Shown here piece by piece: positions 1 to 8,737 of a stretch of DNA of 50,693 nucleotides. The notes under the pieces are model-generated. The model was not told the origin of the DNA and searched no databases. It saw only the letters and a program-made list of their open reading frames with translations. How positions within the stretch are numbered: the first letter of the stretch is position 1; each line of letters starts with the position of its first letter. The stretch is from NCBI RefSeq assembly GCF_946479415.1, contig NZ_CAMLFY010000018.1, positions 1-50,693 on the forward strand, given 5' to 3'. A program made the position numbers and the translations under genes. This DNA is from an uncultured Shinella sp. (GTDB lineage Bacteria > Pseudomonadota > Alphaproteobacteria > Rhizobiales > Rhizobiaceae).

Positions 1-530
1 GCGGCATGACGCGCGGCGATTACCTGATGCTGCAGTTCGAAATCCCGAACACGTCCATCGAGGCGGCCCTTGTCGCCGCCAAGCAGAAGGGCGTCACCTC
101 GATCATCAACATCGCTCCCTTCAGCCCGGAAGCGCGCCGTCTCGGTGCAACGGCCGATATTCTCGTCGCCAATGAAACCGAATTCGACCTTTTCGTCGGG
201 AAGGGCGAGCTTTCGGATGAGGAGCGCGAGGCCACCATGCGCAGGCTGCACGCCGAAAGCGGCCAGACGATCATCGTCACGCTCGGCGCCGATGGTGTCA
301 TCGCCATCCGCAAGGGCGAGATTTTCCGCGCTGCCGGCCTTGCGATCGAGCCGGTCGATACGGTGGGGGCGGGCGATACGTTCTGCGGCTATCTCGCCGC
401 CTCGCTCGATGCCGGCCTTGCCTTCAAGGATGCGCTGCGCCGCGCGTCGGTCGCGGGGTCGATTGCCTGCCTCAAGCCCGGCGCCCAGCCCTCCATCCCC
501 TTTGCCGCAACCGTCGATGCGAAGATCTAG
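1..530 (+). CDS. PfkB-family sugar kinase, probably ribokinase (5' truncated by window edge)
   Basis: This is the C-terminal part of a ribokinase-like PfkB-family kinase; the reading frame is open back to base 3, so the true start lies outside the window. The family transfers phosphate from ATP to a sugar hydroxyl, in ribokinase to D-ribose O5. The PfkB C-terminal signature DTVGAGDTFCGY is present; its GAGD holds the anion hole and the catalytic Asp. The upstream segment (IINIAPFSPEARRL, ADILVANETEF) matches the ribokinase pattern in which an N-x-x-E motif helps bind metal and phosphate. The gene ends at a TAG at 528-530 and is followed by a strong hairpin. Without the N-terminal substrate-binding half, ribose cannot be separated from other sugars or nucleosides. 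Confidence 0.8.
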   Translation, partial: GMTRGDYLMLQFEIPNTSIEAALVAAKQKGVTSIINIAPFSPEARRLGATADILVANETEFDLFVGKGELSDEEREATMRRLHAESGQTIIVTLGADGVIAIRKGEIFRAAGLAIEPVDTVGAGDTFCGYLAASLDAGLAFKDALRRASVAGSIACLKPGAQPSIPFAATVDAKI

Positions 531-577
531 GCGCGTAACACAACCGTTGCGGCAGCAAGATTTCGCAAATGGCAAAT

Positions 578-604
578 CAGGCGTCGCATTGGCCGCGACG
601 CCTG
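578..604 (+). terminator. hairpin downstream of the ribokinase-like gene
   Basis: A perfect 10-bp inverted repeat, CAGGCGTCGC / GCGACGCCTG, with a 7-base loop lies 48 bases after the stop codon. It is not followed by a T run, so it may be a weak terminator or an mRNA 3'-end stabiliser. Confidence 0.45.
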
Positions 605-817
605 AGAATTCAACCGCTTGGCACATTTCGTCAGGCCGCTGCGTCGCTATTTATTAATATTTTATAGGTTACTGAAGTCTTCAGACGCCGCGCCTTGAGG
701 GAGCGGACCGTCTCTGGCGCTGGTCCTGCGCCCCGCCCTCCATGATGGAGATTTCCTGCAAGTGAATGTGCTTCTTCGCGGCCGTCTGCCGCGGACGTCT
801 ATCATCGTGAGGATTTC

Positions 818-3142
818 ATGTTCAAATTCAAGGCCCAGTCGCTCGCGACGAAGCTGATCGCCGTTACCGGCGGTACGATCGCCCTGGTGATGCTCGCTTC
901 CAATACCGTTCTCATCGGCCAGACCCAGAACCGCGTTTCCGACCTCGTCTATACGCAGGCCGATACCGAAGCGAAGGCGATCGCCTCCGACGTCGCTGCC
1001 GATATCGGCGCGCTGGCGGGTGCTGCACGCGCCATGAGCGGCGTCATCGAGCAGGGCCAGGGTGCCGGCTTCATGGAACGCAAGGACATCGTCGCCATTC
1101 TCAAGGCGAACACGGAAAAGAACAGCTTTGCGCTGGGCAGCTGGTTTGCCGAGGAGCCGAACGCCTTTGACGGCAAGTCGCGCGAGACGGCGGAGCAGCT
1201 GGAAACCGGCACGTTCAAGGACGGCTCGTTCAACCCCTACTGGACGAAGCGCAAGGACGGCGCGATCACGCTGTCGACCTTCCAGTCCGACTACAAGGCC
1301 GAGTGGTACGCACTCGCAGCCAAAAGCGGCAAGGGCGCCATGAGCCAGCCCTATCAGGAAACCTCGACCGGCGACGGCCTGACGATGGCCTCCATCGCCT
1401 ATCCGGTCAACGTCAACGGCAAGCTGATCGGCGTCACCGGCGTCGACGTATCGCTGAAGACGCTCTACGACAAGCTCAGCCAGCTCAAGCCCTTCGGCGA
1501 AGGCCGCGTCATGCTGGTCTCGCAGGGCGCCAAGTGGATCGTCGCTCCGACGGTCGAGCTGCTGATGAAGGAATATGACGGCGAAGGCAACGAGGTCGTC
1601 AAGGACTCTCTGGCGACCGGCAAGATCGGCCATATCGCGAACCTGACCTTCGGCGAGCTCGCCTCCTTCGACCGCGTCGTCTATCCGTTCGCGCTGCCCG
1701 ATATCAACACGACCTGGGCCGTCATCGTCGATGTGCCGCGTGCGGCGATCAATGCGCCGGTGCAGGACCAGACCTATATGATGATCCTGGGCGGCCTGAT
1801 CGTTCTGGGCGCCGTGCTCGCTGGCCTCTATCTCGCCGTACGCACCTTCGTGCAGAAGCCGCTCGCCGGCCTCGTCGCCGACGTCGCCACACTCGGCAAG
1901 GGCATCTATACCCAGCCGATCGCCGGCCAGGACCGTTCGGACGAGACGGGCTCCGTCGCCAAGGCGCTGGAAGGTTTCCGCCACCAGCTCGCCGACACCA
2001 AGCGGCTGGAAGCCGAAGCCAACAGCCAGCGCCAGATGACGGAGGCCGAACGTGGCCGCTCGGAAGCCGAACGCGCCGAATCGAGCGCTCTCCAGCGCGA
2101 TATCGTCGCCCGCCTTGGCGACGGTCTCTCGCAGCTGTCGTCCGGCAACCTGACCTTCCGTCTGTCGGGCGATTTCCCCGGCGAATACGCCAAGCTCAAG
2201 ACCGACTTCAACTCGGCGATCGCCAGCCTCGAAGAGACGATCCAGACGGTCAATGCCTCGGTCGGCAATATCGGCGGCGGCACGGGCGAAATCTCCCGCG
2301 GCGCGGCCGACCTGTCGCACCGCACCGAACAGCAGGCCGCAAGCCTGGAAGAAACCGCCGCAGCGCTCGACGAGCTGACCTCGCAGGTCAATTCCAGCGC
2401 CGACAATGCCCGCGTCGCCGCCAAATCCGTGGAAACGGCCAGCAACGACGCCAGCAAGTCCGGCGAGGTCGTGCAGAAAGCCATCGCCGCCATGCATGGC
2501 ATCGAGCACTCCTCGGACGAAATCTCCAACATCATCGGCGTGATCGACGAGATCGCCTTCCAGACCAACCTCCTGGCCCTGAACGCGGGTGTCGAAGCCG
2601 CACGCGCCGGTGAGGCCGGCAAGGGTTTTGCCGTCGTCGCCCAGGAGGTGCGCGAACTCGCCCAGCGTTCGGCCAAGGCCGCCAAGGAAATCAAGGCGTT
2701 GATCAACACGTCCGAAGTGCAGGTGCGCGAAGGTGTGGATCTTGTCGGCAAGGCCGGCGAGGCACTGGAAAACATCGCCGACCAGGTCATCCAGATCAAC
2801 GGCCTGATCCGGCAGATCTCGCAGTCCGCCTCCGAACAGGCCGTCGGCCTCAAGGAGATCAACTCGGCCGTCAACCAGATGGACCAGGTGACCCAGCAGA
2901 ACGCCGCGATGGTGGAAGAAACCACCGCCGCCTCCATGGCGCTGAACGACGAGGCGCAAACGCTGAAGTCGCTGGTTGCCCGCTTCCGCGCCGGTGCGGC
3001 AGTTGCCCAGCCGGTCCAGCCGGCCGCCCGTCCGCAGGCTGCCACCCGCAGCAGCTATCAGGCCCCGCGCACGGCGGCCCGCTCCATTCCGCAGGTCGCC
3101 GGCAATACGGCGCTCGCACAGGACGAGTGGGAAGAGTTCTGA
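818..3142 (+). CDS. methyl-accepting chemotaxis protein with dCache-type sensor
   Basis: A 774-residue membrane chemoreceptor that would pass ligand signals to CheA/CheW. TM1 is near residues 12-33. A large periplasmic region of about 285 residues contains the dCache-like pattern ending in [12 protein letters not shown] and a second lobe with [15 protein letters not shown]2 is near 319-342, followed by a HAMP segment and a second HAMP-like segment near 424-480. The conserved cytoplasmic hairpin tip ([20 protein letters not shown]) starts near residue 577. The C-terminus is DEWEEF, resembling the WEEF-type tail that tethers CheR/CheB in many receptors. The ATG at 818 has GAGG upstream. The gene stands alone and has a clear terminator. 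The ligand is unknown; dCache domains commonly bind amino acids or carboxylates. Confidence 0.93.
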   Translation: MFKFKAQSLATKLIAVTGGTIALVMLASNTVLIGQTQNRVSDLVYTQADTEAKAIASDVAADIGALAGAARAMSGVIEQGQGAGFMERKDIVAILKANTEKNSFALGSWFAEEPNAFDGKSRETAEQLETGTFKDGSFNPYWTKRKDGAITLSTFQSDYKAEWYALAAKSGKGAMSQPYQETSTGDGLTMASIAYPVNVNGKLIGVTGVDVSLKTLYDKLSQLKPFGEGRVMLVSQGAKWIVAPTVELLMKEYDGEGNEVVKDSLATGKIGHIANLTFGELASFDRVVYPFALPDINTTWAVIVDVPRAAINAPVQDQTYMMILGGLIVLGAVLAGLYLAVRTFVQKPLAGLVADVATLGKGIYTQPIAGQDRSDETGSVAKALEGFRHQLADTKRLEAEANSQRQMTEAERGRSEAERAESSALQRDIVARLGDGLSQLSSGNLTFRLSGDFPGEYAKLKTDFNSAIASLEETIQTVNASVGNIGGGTGEISRGAADLSHRTEQQAASLEETAAALDELTSQVNSSADNARVAAKSVETASNDASKSGEVVQKAIAAMHGIEHSSDEISNIIGVIDEIAFQTNLLALNAGVEAARAGEAGKGFAVVAQEVRELAQRSAKAAKEIKALINTSEVQVREGVDLVGKAGEALENIADQVIQINGLIRQISQSASEQAVGLKEINSAVNQMDQVTQQNAAMVEETTAASMALNDEAQTLKSLVARFRAGAAVAQPVQPAARPQAATRSSYQAPRTAARSIPQVAGNTALAQDEWEEF

Positions 3143-3165
3143 AAGAACGGCGTTTGAACAGGAAG

Positions 3166-3191
3166 AGGCCGGCGGAAACGCCGGCCTTTTT
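3166..3191 (+). terminator. intrinsic terminator of the dCache chemoreceptor gene
   Basis: A 9-bp perfect stem (AGGCCGGCG / CGCCGGCCT) with a GAAA tetraloop, followed by TTTT and C, starts 24 bases after the stop codon. Confidence 0.9.
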
Positions 3192-3854
3192 CGTTTGGCC
3201 GGCGTGAATCCATCCCCGTGCGCCGCGGCCAACACCATCGCCCACGCGGCGGTTTCCGCCCGTGGGTTTCAAAGAGCATTTCGGACGGGGCGCTGAGAGC
3301 TGCCTCGACTGAAATAATATAGGTGGCACCTTTCAGCACCCCGTTCAGCGGTTTTTGCCCGCGACTTGGGTCTCTCTGCAAAGGCCGGGATTGAGGATGT
3401 CGTTCGCCGGTTTCCGGGTGGGCACAGCGCCGTTTGACATCGCGACCGCACGCTCTGGCGATCCCGACGGAAGGTTTTGACCTTCCCGCGTGTCTCCACC
3501 CGGCGGACGATGCCGACGCATCCGCCAATTCCAGCCCCCTTGTGTACCGCACAGGCACATCCGGCGCGCCTTCTGGAGCATGAAACGACGGGATCGGTCC
3601 GACACCCCATCGCTTCCCCCATGTCGCCGGAGGGAGACCATTTTCCGCAGGCCCGGTGCGTGAGGTTCTGCGTCTTCGCCCCACACACCGCGCCGACCCC
3701 GCCTCGCTGCCACGCCTGGCAGTGTATCCGCGGCGGGATGGGGGGATTGTAGGCACAGGTTTGCAGGGCGGGGAAAATGCGTGGTGATTTTCGTGCGGCG
3801 GCCATCACAAACAGGGTGGCAAACGCCGCATCGTCGGGCGTGCCTACCTCACTT
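3192..3854. other. long GC-rich intergenic stretch with no credible gene
   Basis: About 660 bases lie between the chemoreceptor terminator and the palindromic repeat. Open frames exist here, mainly on the minus strand, but their products are rich in Arg, Pro, Gly and Cys, lack domain patterns and overlap one another in several frames. The only local structure I noted is a small hairpin GGAAGG-TTTTGA-CCTTCC at 3469-3486. It may be remnant DNA, a repeat family or a structured RNA. Confidence 0.5.
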
Positions 3855-3995
3855 CCGTCATACCGGACTTGATCCGGCATCCAGCAGCGCCGCGTCCGCG
3901 GCGCGGAAGGCCTGTGACGTCGAGGATGGGGCGAAGTGGTCTCTCACCGCGCGGACGCGCGGTGGCTGGACCCCGGATCAAGTCCGGGGTGACGG
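3855..3995. repeat. 141-bp three-armed palindromic intergenic element
   Basis: Two 31-base arms at 3855-3885 and 3965-3995 are inverted repeats differing at only a few positions; both contain the CCGGACTTGATCCGG core or its complement. Between them sit two more perfect hairpins: GCGCCGCG-TC-CGCGGCGC at 3887-3904 and CACCGCGCG-GA-CGCGCGGTG at 3945-3964. The whole can fold as a cloverleaf. The outer core resembles widespread intergenic palindromes of alphaproteobacteria (the RIME/REP kind); that family link is from memory. Only one copy is in this window. Confidence 0.8.
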
Positions 3996-4302
3996 AGGAG
4001 AGGTAGAGCTGCCTGTCCGGTGGGCGGTGCGGATGTGGGGATGATGAGAGGGCATGCTGGGGGAAAGCTGGACGGTGAAGCAAGAGCGATGCGTTGAGAC
4101 CGAAGAGACGACCCGCGCTTCGTCGGTTGATAGACGGGCGGCCTCTCATCCCCGCCCTATCAGGGCTAGACCCGAGGAGTCGAGCAGTCTGCGCCCATGG
4201 CGATATGTCCCGTGTCGTTACCAGCCATGAACACGAGACTGTCAAACGGTAGGTAATATTCTCGCCCGGACGCATGCCGCAATCACGCAGGCGATGGTTC
4301 TC
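3996..4302. other. intergenic DNA between the palindromic repeat and the EF-hand gene terminator
   Basis: About 300 bases with no recognisable gene, RNA or strong hairpin. Confidence 0.4.
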
Positions 4303-4335
4303 AAAAAAAAAGACGCCCCGGCAGGGCCGGGGCGT
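4303..4335 (-). terminator. intrinsic terminator of the EF-hand protein gene
   Basis: A 10-bp perfect stem ACGCCCCGGC / GCCGGGGCGT with a 3-base loop; on the minus strand it is followed by a run of T (nine A on the plus strand at 4303-4311). It lies about 30 bases after the stop of the minus-strand gene. Confidence 0.93.
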
Positions 4336-4365
4336 TTTCAGTCGGGACGTGCTGCTGGAGAAAGC

Positions 4366-5316
4366 TTATTTGTGGCGCTTGCCGATTTCGTCGGACGTCA
4401 GGAAGCCGTCGCCGTTGCGGTCGCGCTGCTTGAACAGCGCGGCGGCGGCGGTTTCCATTTCGGCCTTGGTCAGCGTGCCGTTCTTGTCGGCATCGGCGCG
4501 TTCGAACATGCGGGCGCCCATGCGGTCCATGCGCGCTTCGCCAAGCGCCTCACGGGCGGCCTTGCGGGCTTCGTCGTCGGTCGACTTCACCTCGCGGAAC
4601 GCCTTGCGGGCATCGCGGAAGGCGTCGCGCTTGGCATCGACTTCCGCCTTGGAGACCTCGCCGTTCTTGTCGGTATCGAAGCGCTCGAAGGTCTTTGTGG
4701 CCTGGGCCAGCATCTCCGCCTGCGAGACCTTGCCGTCGCCGTCGGTATCGAGACGCTTCAGCATGCGTTCGGCACGCTCTTCACCACCCTTGCCCTGGTG
4801 GCCCTTGCCCTTCATCGCGCCGGCATCCGCCGTATCGAGGGCACCATCCTTGTTGCCGTCACGGCGCGCGAAACTCTTGTCGGCCGCGGCAAGCACTTCG
4901 GCTTCGGACAGTGAGCCGTTCTTGTCTGTGTCGGCGCGGTCGAACATTTTTCCAGCACCCGGCAGCATGAAGGGGCCGGCGGCCTGGAGCGCTTCGCGTG
5001 CCTTGTCCTTGTCGGCATCCGCGGCATCGCGAACGGCCTTGCGGGCTTCCTTGAAGGCGGCGTGGCGCGCCTTGATCTCGTCCTTCGTGACCTGGCCATT
5101 GCCGTCGGCATCGAAGGCCTTGAAGGCGGCGGAGGCATTGGCCTTGTACTCGTCGAGCGAGACCTTGCCGTCCTTGTTCGTGTCGAGGCGTTCGATCATC
5201 GCGGCATGGCGCTGATGATGTTTGCCTTCGCCCTTGGCGGCGAAAGCGGGTGCAGCGGCACCCGAGAAAAGCAGGCCGGCGGCGACGGCGCCGAGAAGAA
5301 GTTCCTTTTTAGCCAT
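4366..5316 (-). CDS. secreted calcium-binding protein with eight EF-hand loops
   Basis: A 316-residue exported protein. A signal peptide covers about residues 1-26 (hydrophobic core, ending APAFA-A). Eight canonical 12-residue EF-hand loops are visible at 45-56, 69-80, 129-140, 153-164, 190-201, 214-225, 275-286 and 299-310, each starting with Asp and most ending with Glu (loop 4 ends in Asp). They form four pairs with exactly 24 residues between loop starts. Pairs 1+2 and 3+4 are spaced 145-146 residues apart, so the protein looks like a tandem duplication of a two-pair module. I chose the ATG at 5316 because AAGGA lies just upstream; an in-frame ATG 15 bases earlier has a poor ribosome site. 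Rhizobial calsymin (CasA) is a known secreted multi-EF-hand protein; whether this is its relative is untested. It has its own terminator. Confidence 0.88.
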   Translation of the reverse strand: MAKKELLLGAVAAGLLFSGAAAPAFAAKGEGKHHQRHAAMIERLDTNKDGKVSLDEYKANASAAFKAFDADGNGQVTKDEIKARHAAFKEARKAVRDAADADKDKAREALQAAGPFMLPGAGKMFDRADTDKNGSLSEAEVLAAADKSFARRDGNKDGALDTADAGAMKGKGHQGKGGEERAERMLKRLDTDGDGKVSQAEMLAQATKTFERFDTDKNGEVSKAEVDAKRDAFRDARKAFREVKSTDDEARKAAREALGEARMDRMGARMFERADADKNGTLTKAEMETAAAALFKQRDRNGDGFLTSDEIGKRHK

Positions 5317-5450
5317 GGTCGTTCCTTTCATCCATCATGTCCCTTGCGAGACAGGATAGCGGGAAGACCGGCCGGGGCCAGTTACAAATTGGTAATTCAA
5401 CCCTTTGGCCGGAAAGGGTTTTTTCCGTGTCCGGAATGTGTCGGGCTTAA

Positions 5451-6146
5451 TTAGAGAAGCGCGTTGAGGAAGGCCGTGAGGTTCGACGTCGCATAGTCGA
5501 TATGCTGGTCGTCCTCGCTGCGCTTTTCCCAGGCGTCGACGAATTCGTGGTTATCGTCCTGCGGCACGAGCAGCACGGTCTTCATGCCGAGCGCCTTGGG
5601 CACGACGAGATTGCGCGGCAGGTCCTCGAACATCACGGCATGCGGCGTGTCCACCCGGTGCAGCGCCATGAACTTGTCATAGGTCGCACCCGCCGGCTTC
5701 GGCACATATTCGGCCGCCACGATATCGAAGACATCGTCGAAATGGTGGAAGATGCCGAGCGCCTTGGCAGCCATCTCGGCATGTTTCACGCTGCCATTGG
5801 TGAAGATGAACTTGCGGCCGGGCAGGGCCTGGATCGCCTCGCCGAGCGGCAGGTCGGGCGACAGGACGCCGTAATTGATGGCGTGCGCCTTTTCCAGGAA
5901 GTCGGCCGGATCGATCTTGTGGTGGATCATCAGCCCGTTCAGCGTCGTGCCGTGATCGTAATAATATTGCTTCTGCAGCGCGCGTGCGTCTTCGCGCGAC
6001 AGACCCAGCAAAGCCGAGACATAGGCCGTCATGTTCTGGTCGATCTGGGCGAAGAGATCGATGTGATGCGGGTAGAGCGTGTTGTCCAGGTCGAAGACCC
6101 AGTCACGCACATGGGCGAAGTCGGCTTTGTTCGGAAGATCGGTCAT
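5451..6146 (-). CDS. HAD-family pyrimidine 5'-nucleotidase
   Basis: A 231-residue soluble HAD-superfamily phosphatase of the SDT1/pyrimidine 5'-nucleotidase type, which removes phosphate from UMP/CMP-like nucleotides. HAD motif I is FDLDNTLYP with the nucleophile Asp19 and acid/base Asp21; motif II is FTNGS; the motif III lysine is in VPKPAG; motif IV is MFEDLPRN. The helical cap follows motif I, as expected for this subgroup. I start at MTDLPNK (6146); the longer frame adds about 29 residues with no conserved pattern. In rhizobia this gene usually sits beside argB and engB, as it nearly does here, with an EamA exporter gene in between on the other strand. Confidence 0.88.
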   Translation of the reverse strand: MTDLPNKADFAHVRDWVFDLDNTLYPHHIDLFAQIDQNMTAYVSALLGLSREDARALQKQYYYDHGTTLNGLMIHHKIDPADFLEKAHAINYGVLSPDLPLGEAIQALPGRKFIFTNGSVKHAEMAAKALGIFHHFDDVFDIVAAEYVPKPAGATYDKFMALHRVDTPHAVMFEDLPRNLVVPKALGMKTVLLVPQDDNHEFVDAWEKRSEDDQHIDYATSNLTAFLNALL

Positions 6147-6247
6147 GGCCGTCTTATGGCACGGGCACAGGCGGAGGAAAATGGAAATTTCCATGCCGGC
6201 CCTCGGCGGTGATGGATTTGGCCGATGCCGCATGCTAGCGGCAGGGC

Positions 6248-7150
6248 ATGGAACTCTGGATCCCCATCACCATCGCCGCCGCCTTCCTGCAGAACCTGCG
6301 CTCGGCCCTGCAAAAACACCTTCAGGGCAAGCTCGGCACGCGCGGCGCGAGCTTCGTGCGCTTCGGCTACGGCTTTCCGCTGGCGATCCTCTATGCCGTC
6401 GTGCTGCACTGGGGTGTGGGGCTCGATTTCCCCACGCTCAACTGGACCTTCGCCTTCTGGGCAGTGGTCGGCGGTCTGGCGCAGATTTTTGCGACCATGC
6501 TGCTGGTCTATCTTTTCTCGCTTAGGAATTTCGCCGTCGGCACGGCCTATTCCAAGACGGAACCGGTGCAGGCGGCGATCTTCGGTTTTGTGCTGCTCGG
6601 CGAGCGCATCACTTTCGGCGCCGTCATCGCCATCGTGGTCGGCGTCATCGGGGTGATGCTGATCTCGATTGCCCGCGCTCCGCTCTCCTGGCGCAATACG
6701 TTCGCGGCGCTGACCAGCCGCACCGCGCTGATCGGTATCGCCTCGGGCGCGGTCTTCGGCGTCTCGGCCGTCGCCTATCGCAGCGCGTCCCTGTCGCTCG
6801 ACGGTCCCGGTCCGATCATGAACGCGGCCGTGACGCTCGCCTGCGTCACCACCTTCCAGACGGCCTTCATGCTGGTCTGGATGCTGTGGAAGGACAGACA
6901 AGAGATCGTGCAGGTGCTGCGGAGCTGGCGCTCGTCGGCACTGGTGGGCATTGCCGGAGTGCTGGGCTCTGCCTGCTGGTTTACCGCGATGAGCCTGCAG
7001 CAGGTCGCCTATGTTCGCGCGCTCGGCCAGATCGAGCTCGTCTTCACCTTCATGGCCTCCTACTTCCTGTTCCACGAGCGGGTGAACCGCACGGAAGTGG
7101 TGGGATGCCTGCTGATCGTCTGCGGCATCCTCGGCCTGCTCTTCTGGTAG
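6248..7150 (+). CDS. EamA/DMT-superfamily transporter
   Basis: A 300-residue inner-membrane protein with about ten hydrophobic helices arranged as two EamA repeats (the second begins near residue 155, TALIGIASGAVFGVSAV). The motif NFAVGTAYSKTEPVQAAIFGF near residues 95-115 resembles the region in EamA proteins where a helix ends with a conserved Glu-Pro. Family members export amino acids, metabolites or drugs; the substrate cannot be told. The ATG at 6248 is preceded by GCAGGG. It is divergent from the HAD nucleotidase gene across about 100 bases and converges on argB. Confidence 0.85.
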   Translation: MELWIPITIAAAFLQNLRSALQKHLQGKLGTRGASFVRFGYGFPLAILYAVVLHWGVGLDFPTLNWTFAFWAVVGGLAQIFATMLLVYLFSLRNFAVGTAYSKTEPVQAAIFGFVLLGERITFGAVIAIVVGVIGVMLISIARAPLSWRNTFAALTSRTALIGIASGAVFGVSAVAYRSASLSLDGPGPIMNAAVTLACVTTFQTAFMLVWMLWKDRQEIVQVLRSWRSSALVGIAGVLGSACWFTAMSLQQVAYVRALGQIELVFTFMASYFLFHERVNRTEVVGCLLIVCGILGLLFW

Positions 7151-7154
7151 GAGA

Positions 7155-7175
7155 CCGGCGGCGCAAGGCCGCCGG
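7155..7175. terminator. hairpin between converging EamA exporter gene and argB
   Basis: An 8-bp perfect stem CCGGCGGC / GCCGCCGG with a 5-base loop lies between the two stop codons. No T run follows on either strand, so termination strength is uncertain. Confidence 0.45.
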
Positions 7176-7184
7176 CAGAGCGTC

Positions 7185-8072
7185 TCAGGGCACGATGAGC
7201 GTGCCGGCGCCGTGCTCGGTGAAGATTTCGAGCAGCACGGAATGGGCGGTCTTGCCGTTGAGGATGACGACGCCCTGCACGCCGGCCTTGATGGCGTCGA
7301 TGCAGGTCTCGACCTTCGGGATCATGCCGCCGGAAATCGTGCCGTCCTTGATGAGCGCGCGCGCCTGGGCGACCGACAATTCCTTGATGAGCTGGCCGTT
7401 TTTGTCGAGCACGCCGGGAACATCGGTCAGGAACAGCAGGCGCGTGGCGTTCAGCGCACCGGCAATGGCGCCCGCGAAGGTATCGGCATTGATGTTGTAG
7501 GTGTGGCCGTCGCGGCCGGGGGCGACGGGGGCGATGACCGGGATCATCTCGGACTTGGCGAGCAGGTCGATCAGCGTGCGGTCGACTTCCACGACCTCAC
7601 CGACGAAGCCGAGATCGAGGATGCGCTCGATATTGCTGTCGGGATCGACGACGGTCTTCTTGGCCTTTTCGGCGAAGACCATGTTGCCGTCCTTGCCGCA
7701 GAGACCGATCGCCCATTCGCCCGTCTGGTTGATGAGCGCGACGATCTCCTTGTTGATCGAGCCGGCGAGCACCATTTCGACGATCTCGACCGTCTTCTGG
7801 TCGGTGACGCGAAGGCCGCCTTCGAACTTCGATTCGATACCCATCTTGGACAGCATGGCGCCGATCTGCGGGCCGCCGCCATGCACGACGATCGGGTTGA
7901 CGCCGGATTGCTTCAAAAGCGCGATATCGCTGGCGAAAGCCTTGCCGAGTTCCGGATTGCCCATGGCGTGGCCGCCATATTTCACCACGATGGTCTTGTT
8001 CTCGTAGCGCTGCATATAGGGCAGGGCCTGGGCGAGAAGGCGGGCTTGGGTTTCGCTTTCGGATAGGGACAT
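7185..8072 (-). CDS. argB: acetylglutamate kinase
   Basis: A 295-residue cytoplasmic enzyme that phosphorylates N-acetyl-L-glutamate with ATP, the second step of arginine synthesis. It shows the amino-acid-kinase fold motifs: KYGGHAMG near the N-terminus with the phosphate-binding Lys, [10 protein letters not shown] in the glycine loop, [12 protein letters not shown], and [10 protein letters not shown] followed by [16 protein letters not shown] at the nucleotide site. Length equals the usual ArgB. I place the start at ATG 8072 (MSLSESE), preceded by GAGG; upstream extension would run into the divergent sigma-factor promoter. In rhizobia argB typically follows engB; here the sigma/anti-sigma/fasciclin cluster intervenes. 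Confidence 0.96.
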   Translation of the reverse strand: MSLSESETQARLLAQALPYMQRYENKTIVVKYGGHAMGNPELGKAFASDIALLKQSGVNPIVVHGGGPQIGAMLSKMGIESKFEGGLRVTDQKTVEIVEMVLAGSINKEIVALINQTGEWAIGLCGKDGNMVFAEKAKKTVVDPDSNIERILDLGFVGEVVEVDRTLIDLLAKSEMIPVIAPVAPGRDGHTYNINADTFAGAIAGALNATRLLFLTDVPGVLDKNGQLIKELSVAQARALIKDGTISGGMIPKVETCIDAIKAGVQGVVILNGKTAHSVLLEIFTEHGAGTLIVP

Positions 8073-8197
8073 GGCGGCCTCGTCGGATTGGATGGGCGCC
8101 TGTTTAACGCATGTTTTGTGACGATGGAATGATCCGCCGGCCACATTGCTGCGTAGGGCGAGAAAAAGACTTTGCCCAAAGCAAACGGGAGCCGCGT

Positions 8198-8737
8198 GTG
8201 ACCGGCAACGACATATCCTATCTGATCGGCCGCGTGTCGCTGAAGGACCGCAAGGCCTTCGCCGTGCTCTACGACAAGACCGCGTCGAAACTTTTCGGCA
8301 TCTGTTTGCGTATCCTGCGGGATAGAGGCGAGGCGGAAGAGGCGCTTCAGGACGTCTATGTGAAAATCTGGCAGCGCGCTGACCGCTATGTGGCAGGCGA
8401 GACGAGCCCGATGGCCTGGCTTGCGGCCGTTGCACGCAATCAGGCGATCGATCTCGTCAGGGCGCGAAGACCGGTGGCGTCGGATATCGATGCGGCCTAT
8501 GATATCGCCGACCCGCTCATGACGCCGGAGGAGGCCGTCGTGCTGAGCTCGGAGGGCCGCCGGATCGATGGCTGCATGGAAACGCTGGCGCCGGAACGGG
8601 CATTGGCGGTTCGCCGTGCCTATATAGAGGGTCTGAGTTATGAGGAGCTCGCCGACATCCACGGCGTGCCGTTGAACACGATGCGAACCTGGCTTCGTCG
8701 AAGCCTGTTGAAACTGAGAGAGTGCATGAGCCGATGA
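8198..8737 (+). CDS. ECF-type RNA polymerase sigma factor (SigK/RskA-paired type)
   Basis: A 179-residue sigma-70 family protein with region 2 ([20 protein letters not shown], then [13 protein letters not shown]) and region 4 ([20 protein letters not shown] plus the helix [20 protein letters not shown]), and no region 3, the hallmark of an ECF factor. It directs RNA polymerase to a small stress regulon. I use the GTG at 8198 because CGGGA lies 7 bases upstream and the first conserved residues follow at once; ATGs at 8111 and 8129 would add a tail without conservation. Its stop overlaps the start of the anti-sigma gene (ATGA), so the two are co-translated. Expression is probably self-driven, but I could not identify a repeated ECF promoter motif with confidence. 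Confidence 0.9.
   Translation: MTGNDISYLIGRVSLKDRKAFAVLYDKTASKLFGICLRILRDRGEAEEALQDVYVKIWQRADRYVAGETSPMAWLAAVARNQAIDLVRARRPVASDIDAAYDIADPLMTPEEAVVLSSEGRRIDGCMETLAPERALAVRRAYIEGLSYEELADIHGVPLNTMRTWLRRSLLKLRECMSR

Noticed and set aside
662..3238. 858-residue open frame on the minus strand
   Set aside because: It is the antisense shadow of the chemoreceptor gene; its product is Gly/Arg/Asp-rich with no domain pattern. Both chemoreceptor genes cast such shadows (also 14866-16950).
3269..3880. 203-residue minus-strand frame starting in the palindromic repeat
   Set aside because: It begins MPDQVRYDG, the translation of the repeat arm, continues in low-quality Arg/Cys-rich sequence, and has no ribosome site.
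5317..5331. upstream ATG for the EF-hand protein
   Set aside because: It has no ribosome site, while the ATG at 5316 has AAGGA at good spacing and starts a clean signal peptide.
8111..8197. ECF-type promoter upstream of the sigma gene (GGAAT with a later CGTA)
   Set aside because: The spacing of 21 bases is too long for an ECF promoter and the motif does not recur before the fasciclin gene.
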